Assembly (NCBI GenBank): GCA_963719525.1
Contig: CAVRCG010000004.1
Coordinates: 868,001-932,000 of the forward strand
DNA length: 64,000 nucleotides
Reading direction: 5' to 3'
From: Bernardetia sp963719525
Lineage (GTDB): Bacteria > Bacteroidota > Bacteroidia > Cytophagales > Bernardetiaceae
A program made the translations under genes and the position numbers. The notes under the pieces were generated by a model, which had not been told where the DNA came from, did no database searches, and saw only the letters and a program-made list of their open reading frames with translations. This document shows, one piece after another, positions 47,792 through 57,074 of the stretch (the stretch's first letter is position 1; each line of letters starts with the position of its first letter).

Positions 47792-48601
47792 ATGAAAATC
47801 AGACAAAAAAATAATTTGTATTCGCTCTTTAGTTCTACTTCTATAATAGGATTATTTTCTATTCTTTTTGTTTTTCTATTCTTTTTTGGAAACATATCTT
47901 ATGTTTCTTCTCAAGTTGTGAATAAAAAGAAGCCTGTAAACCAAGATAAAAAATTGAAGGACAAAAGTTTGAACATTCCTGATTATGATAACAAACCATT
48001 ACATTATGGCTTTATCTTGGGAATGCACTACGCTACTTTTAGAATAGATTATTCAGATTATTTTACTAAAAACGAAGATACTACAATTGCATTATTACCA
48101 CAAAGGTCATTAAGTAACTTTGCTGTCGGAATGATTATTGATTTTCCTATATCGAGCCAATGGAATTTTCGTTTTACGCCAACTGTAGGTTTGTATGAAT
48201 ATAGCGTTATACACAAACAGTTGGAACGTTTGACGGGGAAATATATCAATACACAAGTTCCTGTGGAAAGCGTATTTTTTGATTTTCCAATTTTACTCAA
48301 ATACAAATCTTTAAGAAGAAACAATAATCGTTTGTATATGGTAGGTGGGGTTGTGCCAAGTATAAAAGTAGGTGGAAGAAAACAACGTGATAACAAAGAA
48401 GCCTTTGGAATGGAAGATTATAATCTGGAAGTTACATATGGTTTGGGATGGGATCATTATTTTAGTTTTTTCAAATTTGCACCTGAAGTTCGTTTTTCAC
48501 ACGGAATCGCAAACATGAACTTGCGCAATCAAAGTGTGTATTATAGAAATATAGAAAGAATGACGACACATAAAGTATCACTATTATTTCATTTTGAATA
48601 A
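47792..48601 (+). CDS. porT: PorT family outer-membrane protein of the type IX secretion system
   Basis: A 269-residue protein with an N-terminal hydrophobic export segment (about residues 14-35), then an eight-strand-type beta-barrel pattern typical of PorT/SprT: HYGFILGMHYATFRI, RSLSNFAVGMIIDFPI, FFDFPILLKYKSLRR, MVGGVVPSIKVGG and PEVRFSHGIANM, ending with the aromatic KVSLLFHFE outer-membrane signature. PorT is required for T9SS secretion and gliding. It follows menG, which supports the assignment, and it serves the sorting-domain proteins at 17-23 kb and 29-38 kb. Confidence 0.9.
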   Translation: MKIRQKNNLYSLFSSTSIIGLFSILFVFLFFFGNISYVSSQVVNKKKPVNQDKKLKDKSLNIPDYDNKPLHYGFILGMHYATFRIDYSDYFTKNEDTTIALLPQRSLSNFAVGMIIDFPISSQWNFRFTPTVGLYEYSVIHKQLERLTGKYINTQVPVESVFFDFPILLKYKSLRRNNNRLYMVGGVVPSIKVGGRKQRDNKEAFGMEDYNLEVTYGLGWDHYFSFFKFAPEVRFSHGIANMNLRNQSVYYRNIERMTTHKVSLLFHFE

Positions 48602-48645
48602 ACTAAGTTGAGGTTTCAGAATTGATAAAAAGGGAAATTAAAATT

Positions 48646-48680
48646 TGCCGTTGTCGATGTCCTGTCCTTACCAACAACAA
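48646..48680. repeat. CAACAACGG-family repeat, locus 4 (degenerate)
   Basis: TTGCCGTTGTCGATGTC followed by CCAACAAC, matching the 57181 locus (TTGCCGTTGTTGGTGTC ... CCAACAAC) with a longer loop. Located between the porT stop and its terminator. Confidence 0.45.
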
Positions 48681-48705
48681 GAACGAACCAAATAGAATTA
48701 TCTAT

Positions 48706-48735
48706 AGGGAAAAGGAATATCTTTTCCCTTTTTTT
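48706..48735 (+). terminator. Intrinsic terminator after porT
   Basis: AGGGAAAAG pairs with CTTTTCCCT, 6-nt loop, followed by TTTTTT. Confidence 0.87.
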
Positions 48736-48960
48736 ATGCTTAATTGTTTAAAACTAGAAGCACTATTTTAAAGCTAATATTTTTTACAAACACGTTAAAA
48801 TCATATTTTATTTAGATTAATTCTAATTAAACACTAATTTGGCAAGATAATTGAATTATTTAGAGTAACATTTATACAAAACAAAGTTTAATCTTCAATT
48901 TACGTTATTTACTATTTGAATACTTAAATTTGTTTTTAATACTCACTAACAACTATTATT

Positions 48961-49599
48961 ATGGTCACTATTCGCAATTACATTTTATCAATTCTTTTAT
49001 TAGCCTCTGTTTTTGGTTGTGTTGCATTTTCTCAAAACGAAAATGTAAGCCAGAACACAAATAAAGAGGAAGGAAAAATTTTTTCAGTTTCAGATGCTTC
49101 TTCAATTGGAGAAGGTAATATTGAAGGAACTAAAAAAGCAGATGGAAAAATAAACAAAGAGACAATTAATTTGGGCAAAACAAATAATTTTGTAGCTTCT
49201 ATTTTAAAACTGGCTACTTCTTTAGAAGGAACTCCTTATGTATATGCTGGCAAGTCGCCACAAGGTTTTGATTGTTCTGGATTTGTCTATTATGTTTTCA
49301 AAAACCATGATATTGATCTTCCTGCTTCTTCAAGAATGTATGATAAAGTAGGCAAAAAGGTAGCTCTGGAAAATGCCAAGAAAGGTGACATTGTTTGTTT
49401 TACGGGAACAGATCCAACTATTGACCGTACAGGACACGTTGGAATTATTGTAGAAAATAAGTCCAACGAGCCGATCAAGTTTATTCATGCTACGTCTGGA
49501 AAAGCCTATTCAGTAGCTTATAGTACACTTTCAAAAGATGGAGACGGACATTATGCAAAGCGTTTTCGCTCTATTCGTAGAGTAAAGGCTGCAAGATAA
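48961..49599 (+). CDS. NlpC/P60-family cell-wall peptidase
   Basis: A 212-residue secreted protein: signal segment ending near VAFSQ (a Cys in VFGC makes a lipoprotein possible), a Ser/Lys/Glu-rich linker, then a C40 NlpC/P60 domain with catalytic Cys105 in FDCSGFVYYVF, His159 in GHVGIIV and polar third residue His176 in FIHAT. Enzymes of this family cut the D-Glu-diaminopimelate bond in peptidoglycan stem peptides. Single gene with long AT-rich flanks on both sides. Confidence 0.9.
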   Translation: MVTIRNYILSILLLASVFGCVAFSQNENVSQNTNKEEGKIFSVSDASSIGEGNIEGTKKADGKINKETINLGKTNNFVASILKLATSLEGTPYVYAGKSPQGFDCSGFVYYVFKNHDIDLPASSRMYDKVGKKVALENAKKGDIVCFTGTDPTIDRTGHVGIIVENKSNEPIKFIHATSGKAYSVAYSTLSKDGDGHYAKRFRSIRRVKAAR

Positions 49600-49977
49600 A
49601 ATATTAAAAATTCAAAATGGTGAAGTGTTCTATAAAAAATGGTAAAAAAGAGCTAATTCTTATAAATCAAATTTATGAAAGTTGGCTTTTTTAAGTTTTA
49701 TAGAATACTGATTCGTTATTGGCTTATAATTACTCTAAATTATTTTAACAAATCTATCAAAAATCCTTCTAACGTAACTTCTTGTATTAAGTTGCATTTT
49801 TTTTGAGACAATAAAGCATTAATTTTGTAGTATATACTTTAATATAAGTTTTGAAATGATACTACAGAACACAGAATAATTTATTGAATACAACTAAACT
49901 GATTATTATAACTAACGATGTAGTCAAAATTTGATAGAATTAATGTCCAAAATATTCCTTACTAAACCTACTTTATT
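49600..49977. other. Intergenic region between the NlpC/P60 and thioredoxin-fold genes
   Basis: No gene is supported. A weak hairpin AACTT/AAGTT followed by a run of T near 49768-49804 may be the terminator, and TAATTTTG at 49820-49827 is a possible -7 box for the 49978 gene. Confidence 0.35.
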
Positions 49978-50502
49978 ATGAAACTCTCTTTATTTATTCT
50001 TCCTATTATCGCTATGAGCTTGTTTGTTGTAGGATTGTGTGGCAATATATTTTCTCCTTCTCCTTCAAAATCTTATTCTGTTACAACAAAAACTATAAAT
50101 TTAAAAACTCCTCTGGGCGAAACAATAGAATTAGAAAACCTTAATCAGAATGAAAAATTAAAAGGAAAATGGATACTTTTAGATTTTTGGGCTTCTTGGA
50201 ATACTGAAAGTATGAAAGATAGAAATACACTAAGCGATGTGTATTCTAAATATAATTCTAAAAACTTGGAAATTGTATCAGTTTCTTTAGACAATTCAAA
50301 GGAGCGTTGGAAAGATGCTATTGCCCAAAATAATTCTTCATGGTTAGAAGTATCAGATTTGAAAGGTTGGGAAAGTGCAGCTTGTAACAAATATAATGTT
50401 TCTGGACTTCCTTATCATATACTTATCAATCCAGAAGGCAAAATCGTAAAAACAGCTGTTTCTAATCAAGAGTTAGTAGAGGTTTTGAAAAAGGTATTGT
50501 AA
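49978..50502 (+). CDS. TlpA/ResA-like thioredoxin-fold protein lacking the CXXC pair
   Basis: A 174-residue exported or membrane-anchored protein: N-terminal hydrophobic segment (FILPIIAMSLFVVGL), then a thioredoxin fold of the TlpA/AhpC-TSA kind: WILLDFWASW, VSVSLDNSKERW, and the cis-Pro in VSGLPYHILINPEGKIV. At the active site the expected WCxxC is WNTES (Asn75 and Ser78 replace both Cys), so it cannot be a dithiol oxidoreductase. In this family such proteins are probably binding or structural. Terminator directly behind it. Confidence 0.82.
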   Translation: MKLSLFILPIIAMSLFVVGLCGNIFSPSPSKSYSVTTKTINLKTPLGETIELENLNQNEKLKGKWILLDFWASWNTESMKDRNTLSDVYSKYNSKNLEIVSVSLDNSKERWKDAIAQNNSSWLEVSDLKGWESAACNKYNVSGLPYHILINPEGKIVKTAVSNQELVEVLKKVL

Positions 50503-50530
50503 AACGGAACAAAACAATTGAAAATTACTG

Positions 50531-50566
50531 AATCCTTGTTGTTTAAGAGCAATTAGGATTTTTTTT
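50531..50566 (+). terminator. Intrinsic terminator after the thioredoxin-fold gene
   Basis: AATCCT pairs with AGGATT across an 18-nt loop with partial inner pairing, followed by TTTTTT. Confidence 0.7.
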
Positions 50567-50653
50567 GTGTAAAAAAAACTTCAAAATTTTATTTTCTACT
50601 CTCATTTTCTGTAATTGCATTTAATTTTAAATTAAAAAGACTAAATCAAAAAT

Positions 50654-51145
50654 ATGGTTTCGATAATAATGGGTAGTCGTTCCGATTTACAAGTAATGTC
50701 AGCAGCAGCAGAAGTTTTAGACGAGCTGAAAGTAGAATATTCTTTGACAATCGTTTCAGCACATCGCACGCCAGAACGTCTGTTTGATTTTGCAAAATCT
50801 GCAAGAAAAAATGGAACAAAAGTAGTCATTGCAGGTGCTGGAGGTGCAGCTCATTTACCTGGAATGGTGGCTTCACTCACTTCTCTGCCTGTTATCGGTG
50901 TTCCTGTAAAGTCTTCAAATTCTATTGATGGTTGGGATTCTGTTTTGTCTATTTTGCAAATGCCTTCAGGTGTTCCTGTAGCGACTGTAGCTTTAGACGG
51001 AGCAAAAAATGCAGGTATTTTGGCTGCTCAAATTTTGGGAACTTCTGATGAGCAGTTGGCTATTCGTTTAGATGAATTTAAAGAATCGTTAAAAGAAAAA
51101 GTAATCAATGATATAGAAAATATTGATAAAAATGGTTGGAAGTAA
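50654..51145 (+). CDS. purE: N5-carboxyaminoimidazole ribonucleotide mutase (class I PurE)
   Basis: A 163-residue PurE. Diagnostic segments are IIMGSRSDLQVM, VSAHRTPERLFDFA, IAGAGGAAHLPGMVAS and LPVIGVPVKSS. It converts N5-CAIR to CAIR in purine synthesis and forms octamers. purK is not adjacent in this window, which is less usual; the next gene is an FkbM methyltransferase 31 bp downstream on the same strand. Confidence 0.95.
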   Translation: MVSIIMGSRSDLQVMSAAAEVLDELKVEYSLTIVSAHRTPERLFDFAKSARKNGTKVVIAGAGGAAHLPGMVASLTSLPVIGVPVKSSNSIDGWDSVLSILQMPSGVPVATVALDGAKNAGILAAQILGTSDEQLAIRLDEFKESLKEKVINDIENIDKNGWK

Positions 51146-51176
51146 GTTATTTAATAATTTTTAAAAAAAATAAGAT

Positions 51177-51983
51177 ATGATAGGTAAAGTTTATAAAAAA
51201 ATAATGCAAGCCAGCAAAGGAAAGAAAAAATTTCAGTATTTATTTCAAGTGTTGCACAATACAGCAATAAGTGGAATGAATTATGGAAACGGTGGCGATT
51301 TCAAACAAAGTGGGGAAGAATTTTGCATTGATTATGTACATCAAGAGCTAAAGAAAATGAATAAAGATAATATTGTAGTATTTGATGTCGGAGCAAATAA
51401 AGGACATTATTCAGAATTACTTGCTCAAAAGTTTTCAAGTCAAGCTCAAATTTATTCCTTCGAACCTTCTAAGATAACGTTTGAAAGAATGAAAGAAACC
51501 AACTTGAAAAATAAAAATGTAAAACCTTTTAATATAGGGTTTGGAAGCGAAACCAAAACACTCAAACTTTTTACAAATTCATATTTATCTGGCTTGGCTT
51601 CCGTTTATCAAAGACGTTTAGATCACTTCGATATAGATATGAATAAGTATGAAGAAGTAATTGTTTCTACTTTAGATACTTTTTGTAAAGAAAATATGAC
51701 TGAAAACATAGACTTTCTAAAGCTTGATGTAGAGGGACACGAGTTGGAGGTATTGAAAGGAGCTAAATATTTATTAGAAAATAATAAAATTAAGTTTATT
51801 CAATTTGAGTTTGGAGGAGCAAATATAGATTCCAGAACTTTCTTTCAAGATTTTTATTATTTACTTTCTGAAAAGTATCATATCTATAGAATTTTGATAG
51901 ATGGACTGCAAAAAATAGACAACTACGATGAACGTTATGAAGTTTTTAATTCCATTAATTATCTAGCCGAAAGAAAAGAATAA
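51177..51983 (+). CDS. FkbM family methyltransferase
   Basis: A 268-residue SAM-dependent methyltransferase. Motif I is VFDVGANKGHYSELL, motif II-like segment IYSFEPSKITFERMK, and the FkbM signature FLKLDVEGHELEVLKGA. Such enzymes O-methylate polyketide or, in many bacteria, surface-sugar substrates; nothing nearby fixes the substrate. It is 31 bp after purE and may be co-transcribed. Confidence 0.88.
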   Translation: MIGKVYKKIMQASKGKKKFQYLFQVLHNTAISGMNYGNGGDFKQSGEEFCIDYVHQELKKMNKDNIVVFDVGANKGHYSELLAQKFSSQAQIYSFEPSKITFERMKETNLKNKNVKPFNIGFGSETKTLKLFTNSYLSGLASVYQRRLDHFDIDMNKYEEVIVSTLDTFCKENMTENIDFLKLDVEGHELEVLKGAKYLLENNKIKFIQFEFGGANIDSRTFFQDFYYLLSEKYHIYRILIDGLQKIDNYDERYEVFNSINYLAERKE

Positions 51984-51996
51984 TTTTATAGGTAAT

Positions 51997-53292
51997 CTAA
52001 ATATCATCAAAAAAACTTCCCTCATCTTTTGCATCTTTGTTAGCTTTTTGGTTTTTCTCTATTTCTTCTTTCTCATCTTCAAAATCTGGAAAATCCTCTA
52101 AATCATAAACATCCAAATTCTTTTGAGCATCTTTAAAAATAGCATCATCGCTTTCTACTTCGTCAAAAAAGTTTGCATCAGTAGTAGTAGGTGGAACTGA
52201 ATTTAAAGGTTCATTTAGATCCAACTGTTCGTTATAAATAGGGTTCTTCAATTCACTATCATCTAAACTATCTACCTCATCAAAAAAGTTTGCATCGGTT
52301 GTTTGAGTAGGAATTGAATCTACATTTGTTAACGGTTCATTTACATCAGACTGTTGTTCGAAAATATTTTCTTCTATCTCATTACTAGTAGTTGGAGTAT
52401 CTACATTGGTTATAGCGCCCATACTATTTACATTACCTGCACTTTCTACCTCATCAAAGAAGTTTGCATCGGTTGTTTGAGCAGGAATTGAATCTACATT
52501 TATTAACGGTTCATGTATATCAGATTGCTGTTCAAAAATTCTTTCCTCTATCTGATCAATAGAACTTATATTTTGGGCATTTTCTACACTATCAATTTTA
52601 TCAAAAAAGTTTTCATCAGAATTTCCTGTTGTATTTTCTGCTTTTTCCAAATCTTCATTACCTTCCAGATCATCAAAGAAACTAGAGGAGTCAATTTTAT
52701 TCTCAATAGTTTCTGTTTTAGATGTAAAATCATCGTCTTCTATTTCATCAAAAAAACTAACTGAAGCAGTAGATTTCTCTATTAAATTTTCATTCTTGTT
52801 TTGCGTTTCTTTTAAAGCATCTTCTACTAAAATTTCAGTTTCTTCAACACTATTTTCTAACTCTTTTACTTTTTCTTCTAATTCAGTTGTCTTTTCATCT
52901 TCTTTACTCTCTTGAGGTGCTTCTTCGATTACCTTAGTCGTTCCTACAAGTTTGTCAAAAGCATTTATAGATTCTGTATTGATAATATCCAAATTTTCTC
53001 TACTTTCATTATTTTCTGCTTCCAAAGCAGTTTTCTTGGCTTCTGCTTCCTGTTTTTCTTTCTCCAATTCTTGCCTATATTTTTCATCTAACCAACTGCG
53101 CAACACTCTACGATCTGCCGAACGAAGCGCAGCCATTTGTGTATTCTGCTGAACAGGATTTGATTTAGCCAAAAAAAGTGCAGCCGTTTGAAAGTAAGGG
53201 TGTTTTCTCAATATCCTCTCAAAACCACTAGTTTCGGAAGGAGTAATGGAAGAAAAATCTTCTATAAATGTATTAAAATTTGATGAATTCAT
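51997..53292 (-). CDS. Acidic repeat protein with recurring FFDE/FFDD motifs
   Basis: The longest frame begins at TTG 53343, but ATG 53292 (MNSSNFNTFIEDF) is the better start, giving 431 residues. The N-terminus has a conserved-looking segment RILRKHPYFQTAALFLAKSN of a kind seen in other Bacteroidota proteins. The rest is a Glu/Asp-rich, low-complexity chain with a coiled-coil part (EKEKQEAEAKK) and seven copies of an FFDE/FFDD/FFDK motif (SFFDEIEDD, NFFDEVES, NFFDEVDS, ending SFFDDI), some inside a longer repeat with DSIPTQTTDANFF. The regularly spaced aromatic-acidic motifs look like short linear binding sites. No enzyme domain; cytoplasmic. Confidence 0.7.
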   Translation of the reverse strand: MNSSNFNTFIEDFSSITPSETSGFERILRKHPYFQTAALFLAKSNPVQQNTQMAALRSADRRVLRSWLDEKYRQELEKEKQEAEAKKTALEAENNESRENLDIINTESINAFDKLVGTTKVIEEAPQESKEDEKTTELEEKVKELENSVEETEILVEDALKETQNKNENLIEKSTASVSFFDEIEDDDFTSKTETIENKIDSSSFFDDLEGNEDLEKAENTTGNSDENFFDKIDSVENAQNISSIDQIEERIFEQQSDIHEPLINVDSIPAQTTDANFFDEVESAGNVNSMGAITNVDTPTTSNEIEENIFEQQSDVNEPLTNVDSIPTQTTDANFFDEVDSLDDSELKNPIYNEQLDLNEPLNSVPPTTTDANFFDEVESDDAIFKDAQKNLDVYDLEDFPDFEDEKEEIEKNQKANKDAKDEGSFFDDI

Positions 53293-53488
53293 GAATGAAT
53301 TGAAGTAAAAAAGCGTGTCTGTTCTCGTGTTTTGAAATAACAAACTATCTCTAACACTAATTTTGGATAGAATAATACGTAATTTTTACATTTTATTTCA
53401 ATTTTCCAAATATAAAACCTACAAATCACTTATTTTTTTGATAAAATTTTATTTTCTAACAAATCAGACTAAATACAGTAGTCTAAAG

Positions 53489-53496
53489 TATCTTTG
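53489..53496 (+). promoter_or_regulatory. Putative -7 box for the DUF2911 gene
   Basis: TATCTTTG matches TAnnTTTG, about 136 bp before ATG 53632; no convincing -33 box. Confidence 0.4.
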
Positions 53497-53631
53497 TGTT
53501 CTTATATTAGAGTAAGGCACATAAATTGTCTTTCTAATAGTAATGAATAGTTTAGACAGATTATATAATTTATAACTTGTTTGAAAGACTTCATTATTTT
53601 TATTAATTTTATTCATTATTACTACAATCTT

Positions 53632-54561
53632 ATGTTAAAAATTTCAACTTTTAATTCAATCTTTACTTTATTTTTAGTGTCTATGATGACATTATTTTCT
53701 GCTTCGTCTTCTTTTGCTCAACTTACAATGCCACAGCCTAGTCCCTCAGCCATGGTAAAGCAAACAGTTGGTCTGACAGATATTACCATTGAATATTCTT
53801 CACCAGCTATGCGTCAACGTGAAGTTTGGGGTGGTCTTGTTCCGTATGGCGAAATTTGGCGCACAGGTGCAAATAAAGCTACAAGTATCACGTTTTCGGA
53901 TGAAGTTTCTATTGAAGGAACAAAAATTCCAGCAGGAACGTATTCAATTTTTACTATTCCAAGCGAAAAAGAATGGACAGTAATTATCAACAAAAATGCA
54001 GAACAATGGGGTTCGGGAGAATACGATGAGAAACAAGATGTAATTCGTTTTCAAGTAACACCAATGATTTCTCCAATTATCAATGAACGTATGATGTTTA
54101 CTATTGCTGCTATGGAAGAGCGTCAGGGAGAAATTTCTCTTTGGTGGTCGAATACCAGAATTTCGTTTGTCGTAGATGCTGACCCAGTAGCGAGAATGGT
54201 TTCGAATATTGAAAGTACAATGAAACAAGCCGATAATTTGTGGTATACTTATGCACAGTCTGCTGAATATTATTTAGAAAATGGTCAGAATAAAGAGCAA
54301 GCTAAAGAATGGGTAGAAAAATCAATTGCTATGAAAGACCATTTTTATAACAACTGGGTAAAAGCTCGTATTTTAATGGCTCGTAATAATTCAGGTGGTG
54401 CTGGTGATGCAACGGCAGCCGTAAAGATGGTGCAAAAAGCAATGGAAATGGGAGAAAAAGAAAATACAAGTTTTTATAAGCGTCTGAAACCTAAAATGGA
54501 ACAGTTTGTCAAAACGTATTCTCAACAAATGCCTGCCACAAAAGGAAAGAGCAAATTCTAA
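53632..54561 (+). CDS. Secreted DUF2911 domain protein
   Basis: A 309-residue protein counted from ATG 53632; the longer TTG frame from 53581 would precede the signal peptide with 17 extra residues. Signal peptide ends ASSSFAQ. The DUF2911 domain follows: MPQPSPSAMVKQTVGLTDIT, YGEIWRTGANKATSITFS, IPAGTYSIFTIP and EWTVIINKNAEQWGSGEYD. The last third is helical, TPR-like (AQSAEYYLENGQNKEQAKEW). The family is widespread in Bacteroidota with unknown function. Strong terminator behind it. Confidence 0.85.
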   Translation: MLKISTFNSIFTLFLVSMMTLFSASSSFAQLTMPQPSPSAMVKQTVGLTDITIEYSSPAMRQREVWGGLVPYGEIWRTGANKATSITFSDEVSIEGTKIPAGTYSIFTIPSEKEWTVIINKNAEQWGSGEYDEKQDVIRFQVTPMISPIINERMMFTIAAMEERQGEISLWWSNTRISFVVDADPVARMVSNIESTMKQADNLWYTYAQSAEYYLENGQNKEQAKEWVEKSIAMKDHFYNNWVKARILMARNNSGGAGDATAAVKMVQKAMEMGEKENTSFYKRLKPKMEQFVKTYSQQMPATKGKSKF

Positions 54562-54595
54562 AATCAAGTTATAGGTTTTTTGTTAAAAAATAATT

Positions 54596-54634
54596 AATAC
54601 CTTCTTTGCTTTATTGTAGGGAAGGTATTTTTTT
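54596..54634 (+). terminator. Intrinsic terminator after the DUF2911 gene
   Basis: AATACCTTC pairs with GAAGGTATT, followed by TTTTT. Confidence 0.87.
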
Positions 54635-54848
54635 GAAATAATTTGTTAGTAGGTAAAGGCAAGTTCTATAAACAGGGCGTTGCGCTGCAACTTGAATTTC
54701 AATTTAGAAAATAGTAGGGTACAGTAGGCAAGTCTTTAAACTACTAATTTCCAAATTCCTTTCAATGTATTAACATTTAGCCTACAAATTTCGATGTTCT
54801 TCCAAACAAATAAACCAATCAAAATTTCCTTTTCCTATCAAAAGTTCT

Positions 54849-54856
54849 TATCTTTG
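54849..54856 (+). promoter_or_regulatory. Putative -7 box for rpsA
   Basis: TATCTTTG matches TAnnTTTG. It implies a leader of about 290 nt before the preferred rpsA ATG at 55152. Confidence 0.5.
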
Positions 54857-54913
54857 TAGTTCATTTCAAAATAGAGATATAAGTTTCTATAAATCAATTA
54901 TTTACTTTGATTT

Positions 54914-54969
54914 GTCGTGGCGATATTTTTACCAATAAGTTTGCCCTTATCGGTATGTTCACTAACGAC
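54914..54969 (+). promoter_or_regulatory. Candidate structured leader of rpsA
   Basis: Nested pairing: outer GTCGT (54914-54918) with ACGAC (54965-54969), and inner ACCAATAAG (54931-54939) with CTTATCGGT (54946-54954), one mismatch, 6-nt loop TTTGCC. It lies just after the -7 box and about 180 nt before rpsA. Ribosomal protein S1 is autoregulated through its leader in other bacteria, so this could be a comparable element; no known family is recognised. Confidence 0.35.
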
Positions 54970-55151
54970 ATTAAAATTGAAATGAATTTTAATCAAATTA
55001 TTTTATTCACAGTTAAGAAATACCTTATAAACATAATTAATCATTAATTTAATTATCTAATTTAGAAAGTCAAGATTAATGAAAAGACATGTTACAGAGG
55101 CAGGCACTCACAACAAGCCTGAAAGCAATTGTTGATTATTTATTTTATTAT

Positions 55152-56993
55152 ATGAGTGATTCAAACATTTCAGCAGGCGAAATCAATTGGGACGAATTAG
55201 AGTCTAACAAAACAGGATTTGGTGCAGGTTACAAAGATGCACGCCAACAAGAATTAGCAGACCTTTACGAAGAAACACTTACTGAGTTTTCGGAAAATGA
55301 ACTTGTTACTGGTACAATTGTAGGCGTTACAGACCGTGAGGCTATCGTAAATATCGGACACAAATCAGACGGACTTGTATCTCTTTCAGAATTTAGAGAT
55401 TTACCTGAACTTAAAGCAGGCGATCAAGTAACGGTTTATGTAGAAAAACAAGAAGATGCAAACGGACAAATTTTGCTTTCTCGTCGTAAAGCAATGGCTC
55501 TACAGGCATGGAAAAAAATTGAGCAGTCGCATCAAGGCGATGAAGTTATTGAAGGAGTTATCAAACGCCGTACAAAAGGTGGTTTGATTGCAGATATTTT
55601 TGGTATCGAAGCATTTTTACCAGGTTCACAAATTGATGTTAAGCCGATTCGTGATTTTGATATTTATGTAGATAAGAAAATGGAATTGAAAGTTGTCAAA
55701 ATCAATTATGCGAATGACAACGTAGTAGTTTCTCATAAAATTCTAATTGAGAAAGATCTTGAAAAACAACGTTTACAAATTCTTGACAACCTTGAAAGAG
55801 GTCAGGTATTGGAAGGTGTAGTTAAAAATATCACTAATTTTGGTGCTTTTGTTGATTTGGGTGGCGTAGATGGTTTACTTCACATTACTGATATTTCTTG
55901 GGGACGTATTAGTCATCCAAACGAAATATTAGAATTAGATCAAAAACTTAATGTTGTTGTTCTTGATTTTGATGAAGATAAAAAACGTATTTCACTTGGT
56001 ATGAAACAACTTCAAGAACATCCTTGGGATTCGCTTGAAGCTACTTTAGAAGTAGGTACAAAAGTAAACGGACGTATTGTGAATGTGGCTGATTATGGTG
56101 CATTCTTAGAAATCAAACCGGGTGTAGAAGGTTTGATTCACGTTTCGGAAATGTCTTGGTCGCAGCACTTGCGCAATCCACAAGAATTTTTGAGCATTAA
56201 TGATACAGTAGATGCAGTTATTTTGACTATTGACCGTGAAGAACGCAAAATGTCATTAGGTATCAAACAACTTACTGAAGATCCTTGGACGAAAGAAGAA
56301 GTGAAAACAAAATATGCTTCTGGACAACGTCATACAGGTACAGTTCGTAATCTTACTAATTATGGTTTGTTCTTAGAATTGGAAGAAGGAATTGATGGGC
56401 TTGTTCATATTTCTGACCTTTCTTGGACTCGTAAATTCAAACATCCGTCTGAATTTATTAAAGTAAACGAAAAATTAGAAGTTCAGGTATTAGAACTTGA
56501 TACCGAACAACGTCGTTTAGCTCTTAGTCATAAACACATGGAAGAAAATCCTTGGGATACTTTCGAAACTATCTTTACACCAAATAGTGTGCATAAAGGT
56601 ACGTTAGTGAACAAAAATGATAAAGGTGCAAACATCGAACTTCCTTATGGTGTGCAGGGTTTCTCTTCTACAAAACATCTTACTTTAGAGGAAACAGGAA
56701 AAACTGCTGAGGTTGGAAACAATATTGATTTCAAAGTAGTAGAGTTTTCTAAAGACGAGCAACGCATTATCCTTTCTCACGTAGCGACATATCGTAGTGG
56801 AAAAGAAGAAACGGCTGCTGCTCCTGCAAAGAAAGCAAAATCAAAAGCTCCAAAAGGAGAAGCAAGTGAAGAAACAACTTCAAAATCTAAAGACATGAAA
56901 AAATCTAAAGATTTGGGAACGACTAGTTCGTTAGGAGAAAATTCTGCACTTTCTCAACTGAAAGACGATATGAAAGGCGATGAGAGTAAATAA
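55152..56993 (+). CDS. rpsA: 30S ribosomal protein S1
   Basis: 613 residues from ATG 55152 (MSDSNISAGEINWDELESNK), the usual N-terminus of Bacteroidota S1; an in-frame ATG at 55089 adds 21 residues that look like translated leader. Six S1/OB domains are present: VTGTIVGVTDREAIVNIGHK; GVIKRRTKGGLIADIFGIEA; GVVKNITNFGAFVDLGGVDG; GRIVNVADYGAFLEIKPGVE; GTVRNLTNYGLFLELEEGID; GTLVNKNDKGANIELPYGVQ. The C-terminal tail of about 60 residues is Lys/Ser/Glu-rich. S1 binds mRNA for initiation, important in a phylum that mostly lacks Shine-Dalgarno sites. Confidence 0.96.
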   Translation: MSDSNISAGEINWDELESNKTGFGAGYKDARQQELADLYEETLTEFSENELVTGTIVGVTDREAIVNIGHKSDGLVSLSEFRDLPELKAGDQVTVYVEKQEDANGQILLSRRKAMALQAWKKIEQSHQGDEVIEGVIKRRTKGGLIADIFGIEAFLPGSQIDVKPIRDFDIYVDKKMELKVVKINYANDNVVVSHKILIEKDLEKQRLQILDNLERGQVLEGVVKNITNFGAFVDLGGVDGLLHITDISWGRISHPNEILELDQKLNVVVLDFDEDKKRISLGMKQLQEHPWDSLEATLEVGTKVNGRIVNVADYGAFLEIKPGVEGLIHVSEMSWSQHLRNPQEFLSINDTVDAVILTIDREERKMSLGIKQLTEDPWTKEEVKTKYASGQRHTGTVRNLTNYGLFLELEEGIDGLVHISDLSWTRKFKHPSEFIKVNEKLEVQVLELDTEQRRLALSHKHMEENPWDTFETIFTPNSVHKGTLVNKNDKGANIELPYGVQGFSSTKHLTLEETGKTAEVGNNIDFKVVEFSKDEQRIILSHVATYRSGKEETAAAPAKKAKSKAPKGEASEETTSKSKDMKKSKDLGTTSSLGENSALSQLKDDMKGDESK

Positions 56994-57030
56994 TATTTCT
57001 TAACAGAATTAGTATAAACTTTTCGCTTTA

Positions 57031-57074
57031 CACAAAAACCCTTATTTCTTTATTGAAGTAAGGGTTTTTTTGTG
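57031..57074. terminator. Bidirectional terminator after rpsA
   Basis: CACAAAAACCCTTA pairs with TAAGGGTTTTTTTGTG. A-tract on the left and T-tract on the right arm. Confidence 0.88.
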
